Shown in pieces: positions 9,301-17,887 of a stretch of DNA of 38,473 nucleotides. The position numbers and the translations under genes are program-made. Location: the NCBI RefSeq assembly GCF_016107575.1, contig NZ_JABAST010000028.1, forward strand, positions 1 through 38,473, read 5' to 3'. The stretch comes from Psychrobacter faecalis. GTDB lineage: Bacteria > Pseudomonadota > Gammaproteobacteria > Pseudomonadales > Moraxellaceae. The notes under the pieces were generated by a model. It was given only the letters and a program-made list of their open reading frames with translations. It did no database searches and was not told the origin of the DNA. Within the stretch, counting starts at the first letter, position 1. The number at the start of each line of letters is the position of its first letter.

Positions 9301-9987
9301 CTAAGCGGATTGCGGTAAGACGGCATTTTTCATGCGTTTTTTAATGATACGTTGTTTGTTGCGCAAGCGTTTGTCACTTTGATGACCTTCGTAGTATTTT
9401 GGATTGGTCAGCATGGCGATGAGCAAAGCCGATTCGTCACGATTTAAGTCGGCCGCTGATTTATCAAAATAATGCTGGGCGGCAGCTTCAACACCATAAA
9501 TGCCGTTACCAAACTCAGCGACGTTGAGATAAGCGGTCAAAATGCGCTGCTTATCCCAAAAGGTTTCTATCATTACTGTGATAATCGCTTCTTCAGCTTT
9601 ACGGGTATAAGAGCGATGCGAGGTAAGAAATAAGTTTTTGGCCAATTGCTGGGTAATCGTTGAGCCGCCCGCTGACATTTTGCCGGTTTCTTCGTTCTTT
9701 TTCTGTGCCGCCTTAATGCCTTTCATATCAAAGCCATTATGCTGGCTAAAGGTCGAATCTTCACTGACAATCGCTGCTTGTTTGGCAGATTTGGCAATGG
9801 CGTCATACTCTGCCCACGTTTGCGTGACCGTGCCGCCCGTTAAACGATGGGTCAGCATAAACATGCTATTATTAATCGGCTGGGTCTTCCAAATCAGTAG
9901 CAGACCTGCGACCAATATGTGAAAAGCCACCACCAACAACATGAATGCCAGTAATAAGCGTTTGAGAAATGTGCCAAAACTTGCCAT
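9301..9987 (-). CDS. mtgA: Monofunctional biosynthetic peptidoglycan transglycosylase
   Basis: MtgA polymerises lipid II into glycan strands at the periplasmic face of the inner membrane (glycosyltransferase family 51, no transpeptidase domain). Visible motifs are the catalytic-Glu block SEDSTFSQHNGFD, the GGSTITQQLAKNLFL block, and ETFWDKQRILTAYLNVAEFG followed by GIYGVEAAAQHYF. A single N-terminal membrane anchor (RLLLAFMLLVVAFHILVAGL) precedes them. The frame is open to an ATG at 10056, but I prefer ATG 9987 (MASFGTFLKRLLL), which gives 228 residues and matches the usual Arg/Lys-then-anchor N-terminus of the family. Neither start has a strong ribosome site. It lies upstream of ppk1 on the same strand and is divergent from the glutaredoxin-like gene. 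Confidence 0.93.
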   Translation of the reverse strand: MASFGTFLKRLLLAFMLLVVAFHILVAGLLLIWKTQPINNSMFMLTHRLTGGTVTQTWAEYDAIAKSAKQAAIVSEDSTFSQHNGFDMKGIKAAQKKNEETGKMSAGGSTITQQLAKNLFLTSHRSYTRKAEEAIITVMIETFWDKQRILTAYLNVAEFGNGIYGVEAAAQHYFDKSAADLNRDESALLIAMLTNPKYYEGHQSDKRLRNKQRIIKKRMKNAVLPQSA

Positions 9988-10210
9988 GCGAGCGATATCC
10001 AAGTAGTTAAAAATATAGTCAACATAATAAACTGTTAACCCTAACGCGTTAATCATAAATAGCAGGTCATCTTACCTAATCTCACAATCGCTGTCATTAT
10101 TTACCCTATTTCTTTATTATGTAAATACTGCCAAGTGCTACGAATACTTTTCTTTAAAAATTTAAAACTAACGCTTGGCGATAAATAGATATAAGAATAA
10201 GAGTGTAAAT

Positions 10211-10525
10211 ATGGCTAATAATACAGTAGCAATGTTACGGGCACGCATGATTGCCGCCAATCCCAATCTTGGTACGGCTGAAAATCAGGATAAATGGTGG
10301 CTACTCGGAACAACTGGCTGTCATCTTTGTGACATCGCGGAACAGTTGCTTAGCCAATTTCAAGCGGTGCAGCCGATACGCTATCAGTATGTTGATATTG
10401 CTGATTTTGATGAGGTGCTGATGATGGAGTTTGCTACTACGATTCCTGTGATATTGACGCCATCAAAACGCTTGAACTATCCTTTTTCAGTGTTGGATTT
10501 GCAGCAATTATTAGCAGCGTCATAA
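10211..10525 (+). CDS. Glutaredoxin-like protein (DUF836 type)
   Basis: A 104-residue thioredoxin-fold protein with a CHLC active-site pair (C37, C40 in TTGCHLCDIAEQLL) and the cis-proline loop ATTIPVIL. Both are features of the small glutaredoxin-like DUF836 family found beside many proteobacterial genes. It probably acts as a cytoplasmic thiol-disulfide reductase, but no client is known. The ATG at 10211 is preceded by AAGAG at 8 bases; the upstream TTG at 10175 in the same frame is less likely. It ends 37 bases before the FMN-dependent dehydrogenase gene, suggesting one transcript, though a functional link is not obvious. Confidence 0.82.
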   Translation: MANNTVAMLRARMIAANPNLGTAENQDKWWLLGTTGCHLCDIAEQLLSQFQAVQPIRYQYVDIADFDEVLMMEFATTIPVILTPSKRLNYPFSVLDLQQLLAAS

Positions 10526-10562
10526 AACAGACAACGTAAAAAATGATAATAATGAGAAACTT

Positions 10563-11750
10563 ATGAAAGATTTAAAGAAAATAACGGAAATTGAGGATTT
10601 GCGCCGTGTTGCCGAGCGTAAAGTACCACGGATGTTTTATGATTATGTCGATTCAGGCTCATGGACTGAGACTACTTATCGCAACAATGAAACCGACTTT
10701 GACCGTATTAAATTGCGCCAAAGGGTTCTGGTCAATATGGAAGGGCGCTCGCTTGCCACGGATATGCTGGGCTCAAAAGTCAAAATGCCCGTTGCTATCG
10801 CCCCAACTGGCTTTACTGGCATGATGTGGGCCGATGGTGAGATTCACGCCGCACGGGCAGCGGAGAAATTTGGCGTGCCCTTCTCGCTTTCAACCATGAG
10901 TATCTGCTCTATCGAAGATGTCGCAGAAAACACTAGTGCGCCGTTTTGGTTTCAGCTCTATGTGATGCGCGATCAAGAGTTTATGGCAAACCTGATTCGC
11001 CGCGCTAAGGCGGCCAATTGTTCCGCGCTTATCTTAACCGCGGATTTACAAGTGCTCGGACAGCGCCATAAAGATATCAAAAACGGTCTATCTGCGCCGC
11101 CAAAACCTACCCTTGGTAATATATTGAATCTCATGACCAAGCCGCAATGGTGCATGAATATGCTCGGCACCAAACGGCATAGCTTTGGTAATATCGTCGG
11201 CCATGCCAAAAACGTCGAGGATATATCATCGCTCTCGGCATGGACGGCTGAACAGTTTGACCCAGCGCTAAGCTGGGATGATGTCGCGCGCATTAAAGAT
11301 ATGTGGGGCGGAAAGCTCATTATCAAAGGCATCATGGAACCTGAAGACGCCATCATGGCTGCTCGTAGCGGTGCCGATGCGTTGGTGGTTTCAAACCATG
11401 GCGGCCGTCAGCTTGATGGGGCGTTGTCTTCCATTGCCGCGCTCGCTGATATCGTGCAAGCGGTACGAGCGGAAAATAGCAATATCGAGATTTGGCTCGA
11501 TAGTGGTATTCGCTCTGGTCAAGATGTGCTCAAAGCACTCGCTGTAGGCGCCAATGGTACAATGATTGGTCGCGCGTTTTTGTATGGGCTTGGCGCTTAT
11601 GGCGAAGATGGCGTGCGCCGTGCGCTAGAGCTTATTTATAACGAGTGTGATATCAGTATGGCGTTTTGTGGTCATACCGATATCAATCAAGTGACGGATG
11701 ACATTTTGGTTAAAGGCACTTATGAGAATCTTAAAACTCATGCTTATTAA
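10563..11750 (+). CDS. lldD: FMN-dependent L-lactate / alpha-hydroxy-acid dehydrogenase
   Basis: This 395-residue TIM-barrel flavoprotein oxidises L-lactate (or a related 2-hydroxy acid) and passes electrons to the respiratory chain from the inner face of the membrane. The catalytic pair H279 and R282 lies in SNHGGRQLDG, followed by the FMN-phosphate-binding segments DSGIRSGQDVLKALAVGA and GRAFLYGLGAYG. N-terminal FYDYVDSGSWTE and IAPTGFTGMMWADGE are also family blocks. From memory, the segment QRHKDIKNGLSAPPKPT and the ending AFCGHTDI resemble alphaproteobacterial lldD proteins more than E. coli LldD, so lactate specificity is likely but not proven. GAGAA precedes the ATG. No lactate permease or LldR regulator is adjacent. 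Confidence 0.88.
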   Translation: MKDLKKITEIEDLRRVAERKVPRMFYDYVDSGSWTETTYRNNETDFDRIKLRQRVLVNMEGRSLATDMLGSKVKMPVAIAPTGFTGMMWADGEIHAARAAEKFGVPFSLSTMSICSIEDVAENTSAPFWFQLYVMRDQEFMANLIRRAKAANCSALILTADLQVLGQRHKDIKNGLSAPPKPTLGNILNLMTKPQWCMNMLGTKRHSFGNIVGHAKNVEDISSLSAWTAEQFDPALSWDDVARIKDMWGGKLIIKGIMEPEDAIMAARSGADALVVSNHGGRQLDGALSSIAALADIVQAVRAENSNIEIWLDSGIRSGQDVLKALAVGANGTMIGRAFLYGLGAYGEDGVRRALELIYNECDISMAFCGHTDINQVTDDILVKGTYENLKTHAY

Positions 11751-11833
11751 AAAGCCAGTCCTTATTAAACAGCCCAGCTTTATTAAATATTGATATATTC
11801 AGTTCGGTGTGAAAAGGATATGTCCAAAATAGC

Positions 11834-11908
11834 TTGCTGCTTGAATAAATTTTTCTTGCTTGCTGTGTGCTTCGCACTCCAGAGGCTGCGAAAAATTTAT
11901 TCTAGCAA
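11834..11908 (+). repeat. Intergenic palindromic element, copy 1
   Basis: GAATAAATTTTTC (11843-11855) and GAAAAATTTATTC (11890-11902) form a perfect 13-bp inverted repeat, flanked by TTGCT/AGCAA. The interior, which reads CTTGCTTGCTGTG, then CGCA, then AGAGGCT, matches the interior of the element at 29831-29898 in reverse orientation. The arms differ between the two copies. It lies between lldD and the rhomboid gene and may also serve as the lldD transcript end. No transposase is attached, so it resembles a REP- or MITE-like dispersed repeat. Confidence 0.7.
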
Positions 11909-12015
11909 CCCTATATCGTTTTGCAGTTGAATCGACTCTAACCCACTTATGGGTGACACGCCCTAACCCTAGCCTTTATACTCTACTCATCACTTTTTAT
12001 TGATAGTTTGCGTTT

Positions 12016-13014
12016 ATGACCATTCAACAATTATTAAAAACCGCGCCCGTCACCACTTTGCTATTAATAAGCTTTATCGGCTTATTTATCATTCAGGTGC
12101 TGACTGGGGTCGATGCCAATAATCCATCGACCGAAGCATTGCTAAAATGGGGCGCCAATGCTTTGCCTTATACCATGGATAATGAACCATGGCGCTTGGC
12201 AAGTAGTGCCTTTTTACATATCGGTTTGATGCATTTATTGTTTAATGGTTTTGCCATGTATTTCTTTGGGCAAATCGCCGAGCCGATGTTTGGCTCAGCG
12301 AAGTTTTTGGCGTTGTTTTTACTGGCGGCAATCGGTGGTAATTTACTGAACAATTATGTCACGTGGCAAGGTATTTTGGATGGCACTGGACAACCCGGAC
12401 TATCAGCGGGCGCGTCTGGAGGTATCATGGGTATCGGTGCCGCGCTATTAATAGCCGCGCTATTTAAAATATCAGTCAATGGCATGGTGCTCAATCTTAA
12501 GAGCCTAATCATTATTATGGGCATCAATTTGGTATATGGCTTTGCCGTACCGGGTATTGATAATGCTGGTCATATTGGCGGCGCGGTCACAGGATTGGTG
12601 ATTGCATTGGCGTTTGCCATTGCCTACCGTCAGCGCTTGGCTGCTACGCTACAGAATATGCCTAGCCGAGCGCAAGACATTTATCAGACTACTTATATCA
12701 ATTCTCCGACAAGTAGTGATACTGACTTTTCTATCCCTACTTCTAACCACGCTCCTCGCTTTGATAATGAGGGTAATTTTGATAATAACAGCAGTTTTAA
12801 TCACGACTCTGCTGTAAACTTACCCTTAGATAGCTATGCTAATCAAGCAGCCCTTAATCACAGCAAAATTAACGAACAACAAACAGTGACCAAATCGACG
12901 TTTATTTGGCAATTGCTACCGTGGCTGGTCATGCTGCTGATCAGTATTGGTTTTATATGGTGGTGGCAAGATATTCATCAGCAAATACTACAAGTGCTCG
13001 CCGCCATTGAGTAA
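12016..13014 (+). CDS. Rhomboid-family intramembrane serine protease
   Basis: Rhomboids cleave transmembrane substrates within the bilayer. The catalytic dyad is visible: S134 in the GASGGIMG motif and H186 in IDNAGHIGG. The HLLFNGFAMYFFG segment of transmembrane helix 2, with its conserved His and Asn, is also present. The first 205 residues contain six membrane helices. A Ser/Asn-rich cytoplasmic or periplasmic linker of about 85 residues (about 210-295) then leads to a final C-terminal helix (WLVMLLISIGFIWWW), giving a 6+1 layout. The ATG has no strong ribosome site. Its substrate is unknown and it is a single gene with no evident partner. Confidence 0.9.
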   Translation: MTIQQLLKTAPVTTLLLISFIGLFIIQVLTGVDANNPSTEALLKWGANALPYTMDNEPWRLASSAFLHIGLMHLLFNGFAMYFFGQIAEPMFGSAKFLALFLLAAIGGNLLNNYVTWQGILDGTGQPGLSAGASGGIMGIGAALLIAALFKISVNGMVLNLKSLIIIMGINLVYGFAVPGIDNAGHIGGAVTGLVIALAFAIAYRQRLAATLQNMPSRAQDIYQTTYINSPTSSDTDFSIPTSNHAPRFDNEGNFDNNSSFNHDSAVNLPLDSYANQAALNHSKINEQQTVTKSTFIWQLLPWLVMLLISIGFIWWWQDIHQQILQVLAAIE

Positions 13015-13090
13015 AATGCCAGACTTATTTATTATTCTATTTATCGACTCTGTTTTTATCATTTATCCCACCCACTTATGAGAGCAAATC

Positions 13091-13903
13091 ATGTTTAAAT
13101 CATCAGCGCTATCGAAACCGTTGACGCGCACTGTCCTTAGCGCATTGACCGCCACTGCCCTATTTAGTGTCGCCAGCATCTCTAACGCCGCCCTCTTTAA
13201 AAACAACTTACCAACTGATAAAGATGCCATTTTAAGCGTCGGCGTCAACGTCATGGCAGTCAAGTCGGCTTATGATTTGGAAGACAGCACCGACATAAAA
13301 GTATTGCCGGGTGTGTTTTATGATAACAACAGAATCTACGCACGCGGTGCGCAAGCGGGCGCTTATATCATCAATGATGGCACCAATCAGCTAGCCGCTT
13401 ATGCTCAGCTCGATGGCAGCGAGTTCGACCCTGACGATGCAACTGGCGCCCTGCAAGGTCTTGATGAGCGTAAAGCCTCAGCCGCTGCCGGTCTATCCTA
13501 TCTGCGCCGTACGCCTGTTGGTGGTTTCCGCCTGCAAGTCGCGACTGACGTGTTAGATAAAAGTGGTGGTAATACAGCGCGCTTGACCTATCTTGCTAAA
13601 ATTACTAAAGATAAGCTGACCGTCTATCCAAGCATTGGCTTTGAGTATCATGATGCTGACTACAATAACTATTATTATGGCGTTAGTGCGCAAGAGGCAG
13701 CGAAGACAGGCGTCGCTGCTTATGAGTCAAATAATAGCTTAAACCCTTATATCAATATTAGCGCTAATTATGACTTTAATGAGCGCTGGGCAGGATTTGC
13801 CAATCAAAGCTTAAGCTATCTGCCAAATGAACAATACGATAGTCCAATGGTTGACTCGCGTACGGATGCCACGACGACGCTAGGATTGCTTTATAAATTT
13901 TAG
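13091..13903 (+). CDS. MipA/OmpV family outer-membrane protein
   Basis: A 270-residue secreted beta-barrel protein. It has a signal peptide ending near SISNA, repeated amphipathic strands, and the family hallmark YYYGVSAQEAAKTGVAAYES in the C-terminal half; it ends LGLLYKF with a terminal Phe. MipA in E. coli bridges murein hydrolase MltA and synthase PBP1B, while OmpV-type members act as channels or adhesins, so the role here is open. GAGAG lies 7 bases before the ATG. It follows the rhomboid gene by 76 bases and is terminated by a strong stem shared with the convergent gene. Confidence 0.85.
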   Translation: MFKSSALSKPLTRTVLSALTATALFSVASISNAALFKNNLPTDKDAILSVGVNVMAVKSAYDLEDSTDIKVLPGVFYDNNRIYARGAQAGAYIINDGTNQLAAYAQLDGSEFDPDDATGALQGLDERKASAAAGLSYLRRTPVGGFRLQVATDVLDKSGGNTARLTYLAKITKDKLTVYPSIGFEYHDADYNNYYYGVSAQEAAKTGVAAYESNNSLNPYINISANYDFNERWAGFANQSLSYLPNEQYDSPMVDSRTDATTTLGLLYKF

Positions 13904-13922
13904 TTAAGCACGTATATGCAAT

Positions 13923-13963
13923 AAAAAAAGACCTTGCCACATTATATGACAAGGTCTTTTTTT
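13923..13963. terminator. Bidirectional terminator between convergent genes
   Basis: AAAAGACCTTG pairs with CAAGGTCTTTT around a 13-base loop, with A7 and T7 flanks. It lies 20 bases after the MipA-like stop and 27 bases before the stop of the convergent gene, serving both. Confidence 0.9.
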
Positions 13964-13989
13964 ATCTAACTCTATTAACCTGCTAAAAA

Positions 13990-14421
13990 CTAGCCTTTAA
14001 GCTTTTTGATAGAGGCAACATTACAGCCTTTATAAAGGATTTCACGGCTAGCGTTTTGGATATTAGCCGATGATTTATGATAGTTATTCAAACGCAGCGC
14101 ACCCGTCATAGTACTAAAGTTGTCTTCATCACCAAACACGGTATCGACATCGTCAGAACGACCTAAGTTAATTGGTAAAAATCTTTTTTTGCCATTTAGA
14201 TTGGCTTCTGCAAAGGTCGGTAAATACTCTTTGTTAAAACCGTAAGTCACGCTGATTTTCTTATCGCTTTGGCAAGTATAGTTGACTTGTCTAATTTTAA
14301 CAGCGGTATCATAACTCTCGCTTGGCTCCATCACTTGGTCCGAGTAAGCCATGGCAGAACCAGAACCCAACATCGCCATCATAATACCCGCTGATGATAG
14401 AGCGGCAGTTAACTTTTTCAT
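13990..14421 (-). CDS. Adhesin complex protein (ACP)-like secreted protein, predicted lysozyme inhibitor
   Basis: A 143-residue exported protein with a signal peptide ending SAMA (cleavage after residue 25). The mature part follows the neisserial adhesin complex protein pattern closely: VNYTCQSDKKISVTYGFNK, an FLPINLGRSDDVDTVFG block, then ILYKGC near the end. C50 and C133 probably form the disulfide of this MliC/PliI-like eight-strand barrel. In Neisseria, ACP is surface-exposed and inhibits C-type lysozyme, and the same is inferred here. GAGGTAA lies 6 bases before the ATG. It is monocistronic and convergent with the MipA-like gene. It is likely to be annotated as hypothetical elsewhere. 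Confidence 0.75.
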   Translation of the reverse strand: MKKLTAALSSAGIMMAMLGSGSAMAYSDQVMEPSESYDTAVKIRQVNYTCQSDKKISVTYGFNKEYLPTFAEANLNGKKRFLPINLGRSDDVDTVFGDEDNFSTMTGALRLNNYHKSSANIQNASREILYKGCNVASIKKLKG

Positions 14422-14854
14422 AAATTACCTCAATGATATAAATAGAATAGTCATAGATAAGAAAAATATGGACGTTAGCGGCGAACTATTTTTAGTTAGT
14501 CTAATCGTTCGCTCTTATTATCTTTGTCGTGATTTAAAATTTTTTTTAAAACTTTCATTCACGAGCCCTTATCTATACACATATTCTAATTAAAATTTTT
14601 GTTTGCGCTGTTATAACTATTAGTATGCTTGTTGTCTGAGCGTAAGACATTGTTGCGCGCGATGTATGCGCCTTAATTCATAGGCAAAAAAAAGACCCTG
14701 CTCATTCCTCTATAAAGGATGGCAAGGTCTTTTCAAATAACTGACTTCTCAGTGGAACAAATATCACACTGCTACAAGGAAGATGAGCGCAAATTGCACC
14801 TGTCGTACATTAAGCGAGTCTGACACCGTAGCAGGTCGTTATTCGGTCAACGAC
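14422..14854. other. Gap between fumC and the ACP-like gene
   Basis: This 433-base AT-rich stretch holds the ACP-like gene's promoter region near 14422-14560 and the fumC terminator (14686-14733). A frame of 80 codons on the plus strand overlaps the ACP start and is not supported. Nothing else was seen. Confidence 0.4.
14686..14733 (-). terminator. Terminator downstream of fumC
   Basis: On the minus strand, GAAAAGACC-TTGCC pairs with GG-GTC flank bases around an inner ATCC/GGAA stem, followed by eight T residues. It sits about 120 bases beyond the fumC stop. Confidence 0.7.
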
Positions 14855-16258
14855 TTAAGAAGGATGCACCATATCAGCAGGGGTTACCCACTCATCAAAC
14901 TGCGCTTCAGTTAATAGTTCTAGCTCAACGGCAACTTGCTTCAAAGTTTTGTTTTCTTTATAAGCAGTCTTGGCGATTTTTGCTGCGTTTTCATAACCGA
15001 CATGACGGTTCAAAGCAGTCACTAGCATTAATGAATTATGCAAGAAGTCATCGATTTTGTCTTTGACTGGCTCAATACCAACCGCACAATTTTCATTAAA
15101 GCTATTGCACGCATCACCCAATAGCTTGATAGATTGCAACAAGTTAAAGGCAATCACTGGCTTATAAACGTTAAGCTCAAAGTTACCTGACGCACCTGCC
15201 ATGCTGATGGTGACGTCGTTACCCATCACTTGCGCGACGACCATGGTCATTGCTTCTGACTGGGTTGGGTTTACTTTACCCGGCATGATAGATGAGCCTG
15301 GCTCATTTTCAGGAATCGTCAACTCGCCTAGACCACAGCGAGGACCTGATGCTAACCAACGGACGTCGTTAGCGATTTTATTTAAGCTGCCAGCTAGCGT
15401 TTTGAGTGCGCCAGAAGCAAATACTTCAGCATCACGAGCGGCTAGCGCTTCAAATTTATTTGGTGAAGTGACAAACGGTAAGCCTGTTAATTCAGCCAAT
15501 TGCTCAGCCGCTTTTACCGCATAATCAGGATGGGCGTTTAGACCTGTACCAACCGCTGTGCCGCCTAGTGGCAATTCATATAGACCTTGTAGCGCGTTAT
15601 CGATACGAGTTAATGAATGGTCAAGCTGGCTGACATAACCGCTAAATTCTTGACCTAGGGTCAAAGGCGTCGCGTCTTGCAAATGGGTACGACCAATTTT
15701 AACGATACTATCGAATTCTTTGGCTTTAGCATCTAACGTATCGCGCAATGCTTTTACCGCTGGGATAAGCAGGCTATTGATCTGACGAGCAGCAGCAACA
15801 CGAATCGCGGTTGGGAAGCTGTCGTTGGTAGACTGTGCATGGTTAACATGGTCATTCGGGTGAATCGGCGTATAGCTGCCGCGCTCATTGCCAGCGATTT
15901 CGTTAGCACGGTTGGCCAATACTTCGTTCATGTTCATGTTTGACTGGGTACCAGAACCTGTCTGCCATACCACCAATGGGAACTGATCCGTTAGACCGCC
16001 GTTGATGACTTCGTCAGCAGCTTGCACGATTAAATCGCGCTTATCGCCTTCGATACGCTCAAGGCTCGCATTGGTAATCGCAGCGGCTTTTTTCACTAAT
16101 GCCATTGCTTCAATCATCGGGCGTGGCAAGGTCTCGCCACCGATTTTAAAGTTCTCACGGCTACGCTGAGTTTGCGCACCCCAATAAGCGTCAGCTGGGA
16201 CTTCCACGTTGCCCATGGTATCTTTTTCGGTACGAGTTGCCTGATTCTGTGTCGACAT
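14855..16258 (-). CDS. fumC: Fumarate hydratase class II
   Basis: FumC is the oxygen-stable, iron-independent fumarase of the TCA cycle, converting fumarate and water to malate as a tetramer. The length (467) equals that of E. coli FumC. Signature blocks are complete: [55 protein letters not shown], and [13 protein letters not shown] with the catalytic loop serine at residues 322-323. AGAGGG precedes the ATG. It is divergent from the cyclo-ligase gene and ends in its own terminator. The stable class II form fits iron limitation, which the Fur-linked region further right also suggests, but no regulatory site was found here. Confidence 0.97.
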   Translation of the reverse strand: MSTQNQATRTEKDTMGNVEVPADAYWGAQTQRSRENFKIGGETLPRPMIEAMALVKKAAAITNASLERIEGDKRDLIVQAADEVINGGLTDQFPLVVWQTGSGTQSNMNMNEVLANRANEIAGNERGSYTPIHPNDHVNHAQSTNDSFPTAIRVAAARQINSLLIPAVKALRDTLDAKAKEFDSIVKIGRTHLQDATPLTLGQEFSGYVSQLDHSLTRIDNALQGLYELPLGGTAVGTGLNAHPDYAVKAAEQLAELTGLPFVTSPNKFEALAARDAEVFASGALKTLAGSLNKIANDVRWLASGPRCGLGELTIPENEPGSSIMPGKVNPTQSEAMTMVVAQVMGNDVTISMAGASGNFELNVYKPVIAFNLLQSIKLLGDACNSFNENCAVGIEPVKDKIDDFLHNSLMLVTALNRHVGYENAAKIAKTAYKENKTLKQVAVELELLTEAQFDEWVTPADMVHPS

Positions 16259-16399
16259 AACTACCCTCTTTGATGGTTTGTTGTATAGCTGCTTTGAAAA
16301 AAGTGCAACACACGCTGCACATAAAGGAAAATACGATGTAAAGTGGCGTTATGATAGCATGACTTATCACAAATTTCTCCAAGTCCGTGAGGCTAACTG

Positions 16400-17371
16400 A
16401 TGTCTAAAAACACCGGCCAACAACATTCTGCTACTGCATTATCTGATTCGCTTTCTAAGTTATCGGCTGATGACGCTCACTCAAAAAACGATGTCAAAAC
16501 CGCTGATAGCTTGGCTAATCCACCCAGACGACAATTTACCCGCCAGCGTCGGCAATTAACGGCTGGCGAGCGTAGACGATATGCGCACATGGCAAGTTTA
16601 CATTTAATCAAGTTGCAACAGCGCTTACCTCCGCATGCGCGTATTGGCTTATATTATGATGGCTTTGGTGAGCTGCCCACTCAGCCACTGTTGGACTGGA
16701 TTATACGTTCGAATTATCAGCCGTATCTGCCAGTGGTTGGTTCGCTAGGTCGTACTAGAAATGGTAATGATGATAAACGTCTGCGCTTTGTGCCTATTTA
16801 TCAGTCGAAACTGCTGAATATACCGACGCGCATTCACAGCTTAGGTATGAATCAAAACCATCATCGCAGGTTATTATGGGCACGAGAGTTAGACGTCATT
16901 ATCTGTCCATTAGTGGCGGTTGATAATAGCGGCAATCGTATGGGCATGGGTGGCGGTTTTTATGATACAACGCTTGGTAAAAGCCATCAGGCAGGGTTAA
17001 AAAAACCATTGAAAATTGGTTGGTGCTATGATTTTCAAGTGGTTGAGCAATTAGAACGTCAACCATGGGATGTACCATTGGATGGCATAATTACGCCAAG
17101 TGGCTTGAGGTGGTTTAAACGAAATCAGATTACAAGCCGCCATGACAAAGCATCTAGCGCTGATAGTGTTGATACGTACTTACGAGCATCGGGAGATGAT
17201 GACGCTAGAGAGAAGCTCTACTACAGTCAAGAACAATCCTTCAACTCCGACGAATTAGCAAAGGTGGTTAATGAGAAACGCTTAAATGAGTTGCTGGCGC
17301 AAAGTGATGAGTTTTTGGCTAGTTTAACTGGTGAGATTGGGGATTTTGAAGATGACAATAAAGACCCATAA
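16400..17371 (+). CDS. 5-formyltetrahydrofolate cyclo-ligase with N- and C-terminal extensions
   Basis: The enzyme converts 5-formyl-THF to 5,10-methenyl-THF using ATP, recycling a folate storage form. The core (about residues 45-240) contains RRQLTAGERRRYAHMAS, GLYYDGFGELPTQPLLDWI, the basic HHRRLLWARELDVIICPLVAVD and the nucleotide-binding loop MGMGGGFYD (181-189). The protein is 323 residues, against about 180-200 for typical members. A Ser/Asp-rich head (about 40 residues) and a charged C-terminal tail of about 80 residues account for the excess. GAGG lies 9 bases before the ATG. It overlaps the start of the next gene. In many gammaproteobacteria the ygfA homologue follows the 6S RNA gene; the 141-base gap upstream here is too short and shows no such sign. 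Confidence 0.85.
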   Translation: MSKNTGQQHSATALSDSLSKLSADDAHSKNDVKTADSLANPPRRQFTRQRRQLTAGERRRYAHMASLHLIKLQQRLPPHARIGLYYDGFGELPTQPLLDWIIRSNYQPYLPVVGSLGRTRNGNDDKRLRFVPIYQSKLLNIPTRIHSLGMNQNHHRRLLWARELDVIICPLVAVDNSGNRMGMGGGFYDTTLGKSHQAGLKKPLKIGWCYDFQVVEQLERQPWDVPLDGIITPSGLRWFKRNQITSRHDKASSADSVDTYLRASGDDDAREKLYYSQEQSFNSDELAKVVNEKRLNELLAQSDEFLASLTGEIGDFEDDNKDP

Positions 17372-17813
17372 AGGATTTGCAAAGTCAACAATGAGCTACT
17401 TTCGCTCAAAACCACTAAGGGTAGTTTTTACTATCTTGTGGATCATTTTCGTCGGTCTTATTATCACGTTAGGTTTTAGCACAGATCCCTATTTACTTCA
17501 CGTTCAGAATATTCCTCCTCCGCACCCCTATCCTATAGAATTAGTCGTTATATTAATAATGGCGATGCTGTTTCACTTAAGCCTACTGGTAACTATGGAT
17601 GTATATATGGATAGTCGCTGGAAGTTCTTCGCTATGCTGTTGACTAGCATTTTATTTTTATTTGGTTTCGGTATGATGGCGATGCATGCACCGCCGTCAT
17701 TAGGTGGAATGATTTTTTGGACATTCCTGTCATCTTTACTATTTTTATTGCTTTGCTTTCGGCAGGTCTGTTTATTTTTTTTAAGGCGATTTTTTCGTAG
17801 AGAATCAGTTTAA
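17352..17813 (+). CDS. Small membrane protein with four predicted helices, unknown function
   Basis: I do not recognise this 153-residue protein. It has four hydrophobic segments (about VFTILWIIFVGLIITLGF, then ELVVILIMAMLFHLSLL, FFAMLLTSILFLFGFGMM, and MIFWTFLSSLLFLLLCF) and a basic C-terminus (LRRFFRRESV), so it is an inner-membrane protein. GGGGA lies 8 bases before ATG 17352, which overlaps the cyclo-ligase gene by 20 bases and implies translational coupling. A later ATG at 17391 is the alternative start. Any functional link to the cyclo-ligase is only positional. Confidence 0.65.
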   Translation: MTIKTHKGFAKSTMSYFRSKPLRVVFTILWIIFVGLIITLGFSTDPYLLHVQNIPPPHPYPIELVVILIMAMLFHLSLLVTMDVYMDSRWKFFAMLLTSILFLFGFGMMAMHAPPSLGGMIFWTFLSSLLFLLLCFRQVCLFFLRRFFRRESV

Positions 17814-17887
17814 TAACAAGGTAATTGATATTTTAAAGCTGGGTTAAAAATCTAGCCTACACCAAACTCTACTTAACTTTGATAGCT

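Noticed and set aside
14351..14593. 80-codon plus-strand frame overlapping the ACP-like gene's signal region
   Set aside because: It runs antisense through a signal peptide and AT-rich promoter DNA and has no ribosome site or protein-like composition.
16259..16399. Possible 6S RNA gene upstream of the cyclo-ligase gene, as in other gammaproteobacteria
   Set aside because: The gap is 141 bases, shorter than 6S RNA, must also hold two divergent promoters, and shows no long central-bubble hairpin.
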